From Scortum barcoo (lineage: Eukaryota > Chordata > Actinopteri > Centrarchiformes > Terapontidae), in assembly GCA_023238725.1 (NCBI GenBank), contig CM041536.1, positions 15,903,271 to 15,967,270 on the forward strand: a stretch of 64,000 bases of DNA, in the 5' to 3' direction. Numbering within the stretch: position 1 is the first letter of the stretch; each line of letters begins with the position of its first letter. The position numbers were made by a program, and so were the translations under genes. This document shows, one piece after another, positions 47,501 to 60,000 of the stretch. The notes under the pieces were generated by a model. It searched no databases and had not been told where the DNA came from. It saw only the letters and a list, made by a program, of their open reading frames with translations.

Positions 47501-50500
47501 TTAGCCTGACACGACCTGTGGAGTCTAAGTTGGGTGCAACATCTCCTAAGTCACCTTTGTCTCCTAGACATGCAAAATGTTTGCAAACCTACGTGGTGAT
47601 AACCCTTCCATCTGAGCCTGGCTCCCCAACAGAGGGCATAACAGTCCAGGCGCCTGTAAGACGAGGCTCCATTCCCTCCACAAAGGTGTCAGGGGTGCGG
47701 ACCACACCTTTAGAGCAGAAAACACCCACTGAAACATTTTCGACACAGGCTACAGTTAGGAGAGCCTCTGTCCCCACTGTAAGGCATCCACCTCCAATAC
47801 CTGTAGCTCCAATTGCGGCAGCAGAGCAAGTGACACCATCTGAGGTAGTGGCTGCTAAAGTGCAAGCTAGGGAAGAATCTGTGTCCTCTGTAGAGCAACC
47901 ACCACCATTTGTAGGTGATGTCATTGCAGTGTCATCAGGTCAGGATACATGTATTCAGGCATATAGTGTACCTCCTCCGATTAAAAAACCATATGTGCAA
48001 CAACAACAATCTATTACTCAGCCATTGCCACCATCCAAAACAATGTCTGAGGTCATTACAATGCCCCCAGAGCCAAAGGTTCTTGTTCAGCCACTAACAA
48101 TCCAAGCTACAGCAAGAGTGCAGCCCATACCACCTGTTGCTCAGCATCCAAACACAGCCACAAAGGTCATAACAGTTCCAACAGATGTTTCAGCTGAAAC
48201 GTTAGTTCCCCAGGCCCAAATATTAACTGTATCTCTGCAGCCACAGCCTCCGTCAGAGGATGTTTCTGAGGTACCTTTAGGTACAGTAGTTGCCCAAGAT
48301 ATACCAGCTGCAGTCTCATCAACTGTTCTTTATCCACAAATGGCAACTCAAGTAGAAATGCCACAAAAAGACCAGGACAGGCCTATTGAAGTTGAAGTAA
48401 TTGTCACAGAAGCTGTTATGATAAGACCACCAATACCAGGAGTGAGTCAGCAAATTCTTGTTCAAGAAGAACTTGAACTAGCTAAAGCAGTGACTCACTC
48501 TACAGAGCAAGAAATGCCTTTTGGTTTTGACAACACACACACAATTGCTCAATTCCCATTAATACCACAAACTGTTCAGCCTTTGGAAGTTTTGCCTTTT
48601 GTGACTGATCAGCTATCTACACAGCATCCTATTATTGTAGATGAAGCAATGACCCTCCCTACAAAGTCTGACTTACCTACAGAGGTTGTTACAACTGACA
48701 CTGCTGTTAGAATACCAGCAGTAGCAATTGTATCTCAAGTAGCTCATCCTCTATCTGTAGTAGCTGAGGCTATCCCTACACAAGAAGTTAAGTTAATGCC
48801 ACTCTCTACAGTTGGTCAGATGATAACTCCTACAGTTGGTGAAGTAACACCATCACCTCTTGGGATGAAAACCCAACAAATAGCACTCCAGCCAGAAGTA
48901 CCTCATGTTACTTACATTCCACAAGTCTATGGAGCTATTACACCACCCATCATGTCACATTCAACACCACCACTAGAGGTCACAGCACTGCAGCCTGAAC
49001 ATGAGCCACCCATAGACATTATAACAAAGGATGCTGATCTAAGAAGAGCTTCTATACCATCACTAGGAATGCAGGCTCAGGTGGTGACTGAGATGCCTAC
49101 TTGGAGTCATTGCAACTCAGGAAACCACCAGTAGGAGGAGGACATCGATATCGTCAATAGTACAGCCACCATACGCCACAAGTGAGATATTTACTTATCC
49201 TGCAGAATATGAAACCCCAAAGCAGGTGGTTACAACTGAGGCCTTTGCTGCTACCAGGAGAGAATCGATAACCATGCAGCAACCACTACCATTGGCACAG
49301 GTAGTAAACATACCTGCTGAAAAAGATGTTCCTATTGATGGTTATATTGTTCAGGTTCCCTACAGGACAGGATCTGTTCAGTCAACAGAACAAAGACCAC
49401 AGGTGTTAAGTTATTCATCAGAGTATGATCACCCTCTGGAGATAATGACCACTGAAGCATACACCAGAAGACCTTCAATACCCACTGTACAGGACATTCC
49501 ACAGGGTGTATCAGTGGCTCCTGTCACCATCACTAAAATTCAGCAAGAGTCTATTGAGAGCCAAGAGATCCGAGGACCGGAAAAGGTAGTCTCTAGTATG
49601 AGTCACATGTACTCTTCATCAATTTCCACTTCAGGCCGGCCTCCTGAAAGCGTGCCTAGCCTCGTCACTCAGGTGGTCACCACTGAGGTCCAGAGGACGA
49701 CTGTTTCTGTTGTTCATGAAAGACTTCCACAGGTCCCACCACCCAGTGTAGCAATCACTATACAACCAGACATAGCTAAAGTCCAACCTCTGCCAAAACA
49801 AAATGGGAAGATAATCTATCCTGGTGATGTTATCGATTTACGTACCATGAAGGTTGGTGTAAAGATGACTGAACAAGGAATGGACCTGACACCACCTGAG
49901 ACATGTCGGCAGTCTGTTTCAAGTGATTCTAGTGGCCGTCAAATCACTGCAGTGCAGCCTGAGATAGTAAATCTTAGTGCAGAGATCACCCCTGCAACCA
50001 CACTGTCAGTTGTCACTGACAGCATCACAATAGTCACATGCACAGCCACCATAGCTTCATATAACAACACTCCGGCAGAGAAACCACTTGATTTGCAGGG
50101 CCCTGTTACGTCATTGCCTCTGCCTCTCACCACATATAAACCATTCGAACCGCTAGCACAGATTGTATACAAACCTGTGAACTCCCAGGCTGTAGTCAGT
50201 GCTGTATCCACAGCTCAAGACATACCCATGAATCTTTCCTTTGGAGCTCTAATTTCCTCAGGAGACAAACAACCAATTGCGTCAACCCCAACAGCTATTA
50301 GCAATGGAGGTCCTGTTCTTTCTTTGGAGGCTACAGGTGCAATGGATCTGTCAAACTACAGACCAGTGAGAGCAATGGTAGCTTTGTCTGGCACAAGCCC
50401 AGGAGTGGTGACCACTGTGGTAGAGGATGATGGGACTCCAGTTGACCTTACAGCTGGTAGGAGGAATGTATGCTGTGATGTCATTTACAAGCTACCTTTT

Positions 50501-51029
50501 ACAGGAAGCTGCAGAACACCACCCCCAGTTACAACCCAGCCTGACAACTGTTTTGGCTATAGAGATGACCACTACCAATATAATAATGCTGGACTGTATG
50601 GAATCAAAGGCATGAATGGTATAAAAGCCTCAATGTCTGAGACCAACCTTACAGATGCAGGACTGTTCTCCTATGATCCCAAGACTGACTATGGCTATCT
50701 CAGTGGATCTTCAGATGGTGCTATAGACCTCACTGCTGCCAAACTCTCTACTGGTGAGTATTGGGGTATTTATGCATATTTGCTGTTTTTTCTGCAATTC
50801 TCTAGAGTTGTTGTTTTATAGACTTGCATTGATTGATTAAATAGATTATTATTATTAAATAGATAATTCTTTATTTTGAAGACATATAGTTGTTCTGCCC
50901 TTATGTCATGCTTTCCTTTCATTGGTTTATATATATTGGTTTTGCATGTTTTTTTTTTGTTTATTTGTTTGTTTTGGGTTTTTTTATATTAACACCTGCT
51001 TGTTTTTTTTTCTTTCTTTTTTCTTTTTT

Positions 51030-51066
<37 letters not shown>

Positions 51067-54000
51067 ATACAGATGCATGTGTGTGCCTGCGTGTGCTCCC
51101 TCAGTATTTTGGTTTTGCATCTTGCTAGCCAAAATGACCATATAAATGCATGTGCAATCAGTGTTTTAAAATCTAAATTGCATGACCTTTAACTTTACTA
51201 CATTACAGTATGTTTCATTCTAAATTTATAATGTGAGTAAAATCTATATTTTTGGACTTATTGTGGCAGGTAAAGCTCTAGACTACACTAGCAAAGCTAC
51301 TGGAGCCTACCCTGGGATGACAACTGCACCATACTCCCAGGTCCCTGCAGCTGGGTTTGGTGTAAATAGTGTTCTCAGAACTGCAGATGGAATAGTTTAC
51401 TCCTCTGTTGCTGCCCCAGTCCCATCCACATATGCAATAACAACACAACCAGGCTCCATCTTTAGCACTACCTTAACTCCCACATCAACAGTCCAGAACC
51501 AATCATTGCCGCATCCTTATGGCTTCATTCCCAGTACAGATCCTGGACAGATACTTCCTTTTGACACAGGGCTACCTAAGGAGCTTCTACCCACAGCTTT
51601 GGCTGACATCATAACAGGCTATCCAGACATGTACTCAGACACCACCCTGGATGCAATTGCTGCCTCCCTGGATGCCTTAGCCTCTTCTCCAATATTCCCT
51701 GGTTTAGACAACACCAAGATGGCCCAGTATCAGATGGAGAGGGAGTTTCTAGAGCTGGAGAAGCTTAAGCAGCTATGTCTTGCTGAAGAGCTGGAATGGG
51801 AGAGGCAGGAAATCCAGCGTTACCGGGAACAGGAGCAGCTTATGGTCCAAAGGGAGCTTGAGGAACTCCAGGCTCTGAAACAGCAGCTTCTCCTGCAGCA
51901 AGAGGAAGAACATCATGCCCACATGGTGGCCCAGCAGGAGACCTATGCCCAGCAGAAAGAACAGTTGCAGCAAATCCAGCAACTCCAACTGCAACTACAG
52001 CGCCAGCTAGATGAACACTATGGTACCACTGGTACCACTGGAAACCTCTTAGATGCTAAATATGCAGGGGTAGGTGACAGTGGCCAGTACTGGCCTGTCA
52101 AAGATGAAGGTACAACTTCATTTATTGGGACACAGTTAGAAGACAGTCAAGACCAGCTTAATCTAGTCAAGAAGCTCCAAGCTGATCAGGACACAGGGAA
52201 GAAAATAATTGATAGTGGAGTGCAGACAGATGATGAAGATTCAGCAGAGAAGCAGCATGTAGGAAGGAGAAAGAAGAGTAAGAGAAATGTTGATAGCTCT
52301 GCTCAGACTGATGATGAGGACCAAGATGAATGGGATGCTCCCACAAAAGCCAGACGACGCTCTCGAAAACATAGTAGTGATGGGAAACATGGCTCCAAGG
52401 TCTCTAGCATTGCTATCCAGACAGTAGCTGAGATTTCTGTCCAGACTGACCACTCAGGAACCATCAAACGACCCAATGTCCAAATGGATACTAAGGTAGA
52501 AATCATCAAGCATATCTCAGCTCCAGAAAATTCCCAGAGAGGTGGCAGTCTGAGTTGTCAGACAGACTCAGACAGAAGGCACACACCCATTGAGGTGGGC
52601 TACAGCACACTCCTAACAGCAGATGTCCCTTCTAAGTCGAAAATGTTCCACACCCCAGTCTCCCCCCTGTCCCCGGAAAAATCACTTGGAGGGCAAAGAA
52701 TGCTGACTGCAGATCCAACCAGATTTTCTTCTGGCCCTCGGATATTAAAAGCTGGTCAGAAGTCTTTATCTGATCCTAAATCCCTTAGCCCTTCCACAGA
52801 AGACAGGATGGGTGGATACTATGCAGACAGCTATTCTGTAAGTCATAGTAAAATATAAATGGAAAAATTAAGAACTGTCTTATTGTTAACAATAATGACT
52901 GCACTTACATTTGTTTAGAATCATGTATAAATGCTTTAAATACAAAAATGATAGTGAAGTATCAAATAACTTGATATTTGATTTATTTCTGGAGTGTTTT
53001 AATCAACATTCAATTATTCACAGTATTTTTATTTGTTTTTATGTTCTAGAGTCGAGGATCACCCTCTGGTACAGGTAAGAAGGTAAAACGGACACTACCG
53101 GACCCTCCTCCTGAAGACGACTCTTTGACAGGACGGTCAAGCTACAGCACCAACTCTGCTCGTCGCCGTCTTGCCCGCAGTACAACAATGGCCCGGGCAA
53201 AGATCTTGCAGGATATTGACAAGGAGCTTGATCTGGTGGAGAGAGAATCTTCTAAACTTCGCAAGAAACAGGCTGAGCTTGATGAAGAGGAAAAAGAGAT
53301 TGATGCTAAGCTACGGTGAGATGCTACAGAATTAACATCATTACAATTGAGGCTATAGGCTTATGCTTTTGTTGAAACCCTGTGACATAAAGTCATTAAT
53401 GAATAATGTCAGTAACCCATTTATATGTCATTAATTGATTATAACCAATATCATTGCATCCATCCCTCTCATGCATTAATTTTTCCTAATTCATCTGCAT
53501 GATTCCCCTTGCCTTGATAGCTTATGGGCTAAAAGGCTGCCTTGACATCACTCAGTGAGACCTCTCCACACTCACACATAGTAGAAGGTATTCATGTGTG
53601 AGAACCCAGAACATTATTTGCATCTTTGGTTGCAATGTTAATAGAATTGTTTGTGCTTAAATTCTAAAACAGTGCATACCCTTTCTTCTCATTACTGTAG
53701 GTACCTGGAGATGGGTATCAACCGGCGTAAAGAAGCCTTGCTGAAGGAGAGAGAGAAGAGAGAGAGGGCCTATCTCCAGGGTGTGGCAGAGGAAAGAGAC
53801 TACATGTCAGATAGTGAGGTTAGCAACATCAGAGAGGCCAGGGGTGATGGCCTGGAGAGACCACGGACAGCTCCCCAGTCAGAGTTTGACCAATTTATCC
53901 CTCCACAGACAGAAGCTGATTCCCAGTACAACACACTGACAAGTCCCTACTCCCATTATGACCAGTATGCTCCTCAGACCCAAACCACCAGCCACTACAC

Positions 54001-57000
54001 CCAACAGAACCTATATCAACAGCAATCACTTTACCACCAACAAGTATCACCTTATCCAACCCTATCTCTCTCCCATGCCCAGTCTCAGCCTAGCAGCTAC
54101 CAACATGCTCTGCTGTTGCAACAGGGAAAGCAGCGACAAACTACCATGACTGATTTAGAACCTAAAATAACCACCAACTATGAGGTCATACGCAACCAGC
54201 CTTTGCTTATTGTTCCAACCTCCACAGAAAGTGGCTATGGAGTGGCTCACTTGGGAGGCAAGTATAGCAACTTGGACTTGAGGCTAGGGCTAGAGGAGAG
54301 GAGCATGGCTTCTAGTCCCATGTCAAGCATTTCTGCTGATTCCTTCTATGCCGATATTGACCACCACAATGCCAGGAACTACGTGCTGATAGAGGACATC
54401 GGGGAGCTCACCAAGGCCTCAGTGGGGCTGAGCAACACTGGCTTGGGTTCTGGATTCAACCTGCCTGACAAGGAATTGTCCAAGGCAGACAGACTTCTCA
54501 GGGCAGCAGAAGTCAGGCGCACAGCAGAGGTAAAAACTGTTCTTTTAAATTGTCCAATATTTTACATTCCACATCTCTTTATGTATATACCTATATTTTT
54601 TAATTATCTTTTTAAGCTGTAGTGTCACTAATGCATCAAATATTTGGATTACTATAATATTATTTTGTATTCCTATGATGCAACTTCACTTTTGTATCAC
54701 TTTTGCAGAATGCAGCAAAGTAGGTTGCAGCAAAATAGAGCCTTATTTGTCGGGCTGACCCTACAGTATAGTGGCCAACCAGAGGCCAATGTCTCTGAAA
54801 ACCACCCATCCTATACAAACTTTAACATTTAAAATTGATCACTTATTTTTGAGGCATATGTAATATACAAATGCATCTGTTATCATATGAGTTTAACACA
54901 TTACTGTCAAAAAAACACTTAATATGTGACATACTGTTTTTACCTTTTAGGTGGCAGATTTTTTAGGTTCATCTCGACTTCAGGGTTATGGTAAAGGAGA
55001 GGATGACACTATGGAAGAGCCTTATGAGCTGAAGCTACTGAAACAGCAGATCAAGCAGGAATTCAGACGAGGAACTGAGGGACTAGAACACTTAACAGGT
55101 CTGGGCCTGCCGCAGTATCTCCCCAGTGATAGCAGTTTTCGACACTTCCCTAAAGGAGAGAAATATAGCATTGGCAGACTCACCCTTGAAAAACAGGCTG
55201 CAAAGCAACTCCCTGCAGCTGTTCTGTACCAAAAACAGATGAAGAACAAAAAGGCCCTAATAGACCCTAAGGCCATCACTAAATTTTCCCCAATTCAGGA
55301 GAGTAGGGACCTGGAGCCTGACTTTGGTAGCTACATGGGGTCTGGGGCCTCCTCTGTGACCAATCTAGCTGCTACAGCTAGGTTGCTTCAGGATGAGATT
55401 ACATTTGGGCTAAGAAAGAACTTGTCTGAGCAGCAAAAATATTTGGGCTCCTCCCTGGGGGCCAACCTAGCTGGTTCTCTTAATCTTGGGCATTCCCTTG
55501 GACTGGGATCCAATATCAGGGCCACTGCCCAGGACGATGGCACCTACCCAAGTGGTACCCGTTCCCGCCCTTCATCACGCCCCTCATCACGTCCCTCTTC
55601 TGTCTATGGCTTGGATTTATCTATCAAACGGGACCTATCTAGCTCCTCACTTAGACTTAAAACTGAGGGAGAGGTCCTAGATGCCGCATTTGCCCCTGGG
55701 GTGGCCAGAGCAAAGCCCACCAGTTTACCTATCAGCCAAAGCCGAGGCCGTATCCCCATTGTGGCTCAGAACTCTGAGGAGGAGAGCCCTCTGAGCCCAG
55801 TGGGGCAGCCTATGGGTATGGCTAGAGCTTCAGCTGGACCTCTCCCTCCCATCTCTGCTGACTCCAGAGACCAGTTTGGGTCTAGCCATTCCCTGCCAGA
55901 GGTACAGCAACACATGAGAGAGGAGTCCCGGACGCGTGGCTATGATCGAGACATCGCATTCATCATGGATGACTTGCAAGGCGCCATGTCTGACAGCGAA
56001 GGTAAATGGAGCCTGAGACTGTTGCAACAACTCGACTGTGTGGACTTGCTTGTAACGCATGCTAATGCTGAGTGGTCTTACTGACTTTGTGCATTAACTG
56101 GTTCTTTTTCATTCATCAGTGCTCCTCATAATTGTTGTTGGTTGTTTGTTACTATATTTCCCTTTGGTTTATTCATGGTAAATGTCACATTAGATGTTTG
56201 CATGCTATTTCCTTTTCTTTTGAATATCTTACTCACCGATACATAATACTCTTGGCTTGAGTTTATGTATGTTATTAATGAGTTCTATCCATGTTTGTTC
56301 TGTGTTATTTCATTGGCATGCTTTGTCTTTTTATTTTAATGGCTTACTTCTTCACAGTTAAATGATCATAATTACTCTTAATTACTTTCACAACTCAGTG
56401 ATAACACAATTTGTATGCACATATGTGGGCTTGAACTCATCCATACACGTTGTCCACATTACACCTGCCTTATTCTCAGTGAGAGTCCATAATGTATTGA
56501 AAACTTAAACAATACATATTTTACATTCATCTGAAACAATGTACCAACACTGGGCACATTTGAATGCAGGCATATATTACACACTTTCTGGCATATAATA
56601 GCAGACGTGTTTATTCAGAAACGTATTGATGGCTAAAAGGGTGTCTTTTCATCATTAAATGAAAGATTCTAAGAAGAACACTTTAGTATCCAAGACTTAC
56701 CTTGGAAAAGCCCTAAAATGTGTAAGTTATTGAAGTGCCTCATAACCATTACCAAACCACATAAACATATACATGCTTTTTGTATATAGACTATATATTT
56801 TTAAATGTTTGGTTAACACCATTTAGAGTGTTTGAGATGCTATATAGACCACCTTCAAAATGTCTTAGCTGCAGACACTTGTAGTAAGAGACTTTTACAT
56901 GAAGGTATGACAGGGAATGTCTAGGGATTCTCTCTTTCTTTCTTCCAGCCCTCCACCACCAATCTACAGAGCAAAATAGTGTCTTTTTGAGAAGTAGGTC

Positions 57001-60000
57001 ATCGCCTCAGAAAGAAGTATATTTACTTTTCTAAGGCACCCTTTCAGCTATTTTGAAGAACAACTAGCAGCAGAGAATTTGAAGGAATGCTGCTGAATCA
57101 TGGTGTCTGGATTTACTGCATGTGTTCTGCAAATCAGTGACACATACCTAAATACATTTATACCTACATACCTACCTAAATTTAAAGAAAGACAATTTGC
57201 AGGGTTTTTTTGTGCATGTCAACCCAAACCGCAATGCATTGCCTTTCTCTCAAAGACTACCATGCAGTTATATATACTGTTAAAAATTGCATTCAGGATA
57301 ATATTATTGTGTCTCATTTGTGTTGTGTTCACTGTATGTCTGTATGCTTCTATATATCTTTAATTTTCTATCTGTATCTGATTTTGCATCCTGCATGTTG
57401 TGCAATACATGTTTCCCATTTCCATCTTAATAAAGTGAATGTTTTCTCCTTGTTGGTTGTCACTGTGGAGGTCTCATTGCTATCTGAGACGTCCATGTCC
57501 CCTAGTGATTGAGAGCAAATATTGACATGTAGTATCCTCATCTCTGTAAGCGTGGGATTGGTAGTGTTCCATTAGGTTAAGTAAATCAATTTTCTGTAGA
57601 TACCAATATAACATGAAAACTTAAGTGAAAATGTAATTATTTTAAATATTAAAGAAGATACAGTATGTTATGCATGTAGTAGAAACAAGTAAATGTAGAC
57701 ACACAAAAAGATAGATATAAAAGACCAGTGGCTTCTGCAAAACACTTGCCTGATTAGGACTATCTTTTAGGGATTTAATGTAATCCAAATTACTTTTCAA
57801 ATGAGAATCACAATTCATAAAAGTAACAAATATGTTAAGCAATGTAGCCTTGCCTCTCGACCTTTTTCAAAGGATTACTATAATTAATTTCTTGGTAAGA
57901 ACATGCTATTTGTCCTGACCCCATGATAAAGTGTCCATCTGCCTTGATTACAGCACTAAGTGAGTCCATGCTGACTTTGAACAGAGATGATGCCAGAATC
58001 TTTCATGAAAGTATCAGACACGGTAGAGTATTTTACAGTACTAGTTAAAACCCCTTACTTTCCTGGTAACACTAAGGTTGACTCTTATATTAATTGATAG
58101 ATTGCAATTTTTTTTTCCATAAAATGTATTTTACATGTTTTTCATAGTGTTTCTGCTTAGATTTGTAACCTGTCTGACACAATAGTAATGTCAGACCTGC
58201 AGTAATTTCAAGCATGCATCTTACATTGACTACTGCTTCCAGTGCATGTGCTGAAGTATTCTCACATTACAAATCTTAGTCCCAGATTCGTTCCTGTAGT
58301 TTGTCAGATTAATGAGCATATGTTGAATGCTTTACTGAAAAATACATATAACTTTGTACCCCAGCTGGAGGCCCAAACTGGAATATAGAAGGTGAGACAG
58401 CATCCCAATTTCCATGTAGTTACATAGAGACTGTATGCCTCCATGCCGCATATCATGGTTCTGAACGATCCACTTCTCTGGTTGATTTTGTAAACATACC
58501 AGACTCATTCTATACAATACATGTCATTTAGCTGATCTCTAGTAGTTGACATGTTAGACCCATTCTGGAATGAACCCCATCTTAATGACACTAGGTATTT
58601 TTTATGTGTCTTTTGCTGTGGTGACCTCTGTTATACATCATTCTGGAATGGCTATACATCACAGTGGTTCTGTAAGCATATCAGACCCATTGCCAGTATT
58701 CATGCTCATGCACTTTTGCAAAAAATTACGTGTATATTGTGTGATCATGCATAAGTGTATTCAAATTGCAATACAATTCTGAAGGTCGATGTTGCCACTG
58801 TTTACTAGTTCAAGACCAAAAAACTAATACCAATGAGAACAGAATTACTTTCTAATCTGAGATGGGCAACATTTACCTTCAGCGTAAATAGTCATCAGGC
58901 TATTTCTCTTCATCATTATTGGTGCATCTCTTTGTCGGAATAAGGTCAATGATAATACAAAGAGACATTTGGCAGACCTGTGCACATTCTATCTTCAGAG
59001 TCATTATACTGCATTGAGCATCAAAGTGATGACTCATATTTCGCAATATAGAACATTCCCCACCAACCTGCCTCGTAACCATGGCTTTAGATGATTTTTA
59101 CTTTATTGATATTTAAAGTTTTGTGAGCTTCACAATGATATTACTAAAACATGACACAAAACACTCAATGTCTACATGCTACATATCATGCTTAAAAGGT
59201 ACTGGATCTCTGTATGATGAGCTTTGGGTGGTTTCACAGCACACTGCACTCTTCATAGATACATTAACATGGCACAGTACCACTTGTCATGTTTTTGATC
59301 CTATACCATAAGCTACAGTGGAAGGTAAGGATTTAAATACTGTCTGGATATTTCTCTCCTTTCACCCCCATATCATTATTATTATTATTGGAATAAAAAA
59401 CCACAATGGGACAACTCCAACCCACAGTGTTTTGACTCTGGCTTCTTTAAACAACAGTGTTTCATTTATAGCAGCTATGAAAATGCGGACAAAAATGAGC
59501 CTTCACACTCAGACGGGGAGCGCTGCATGGTATCTAAAGCATGCTAAATTCAAAAGGCTCTTGAAATGTATTCATCCTTCATTCAGTGTTTGCAGTGATT
59601 ATTTGATCTGACAGATGGTATGGTATAGGGTGGAACAGAGTTTATACTCTACTTTCACCTATCCAGTCTAGACAGATCAGATATGTCCTGCATTTGAGCA
59701 AATGGGGATGGATGTGCGACAAATGTTGTGGTGCATACTAGAAACTGTTTCCAAAGCTTAGCTCCAAGATCGATCTCTGTCCAGCTTGTTATTACCATGT
59801 TTAAAGCAGAGATTTATCAAGCTATTAGTGATATAGTAGGTGTTTGTTTGTGTGTGCATTGCTTTTAACCACTACCTCTCCCTGCCCAGCCTACCATCTG
59901 AGAAGAGAGGACACAGATTGGTTTGATAAGCCAAGAGAAGGGCAGCCGCAGAGTGGAAACATGTTAGAAAGGAGACAGGTGAGCTCCAAGCTAACAACAG

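Noticed and set aside
24145..49134. Programmed plus-one ribosomal frameshifting in pclo
   Set aside because: The four break sites share no slippery motif or context, and sister exons lack the extra base, so error or mutation is more likely.
57100..57363. Possible small gene in the 3.9 kb pclo intron
   Set aside because: Short AT-rich frame without splice sites, motif or homology that I recognise.
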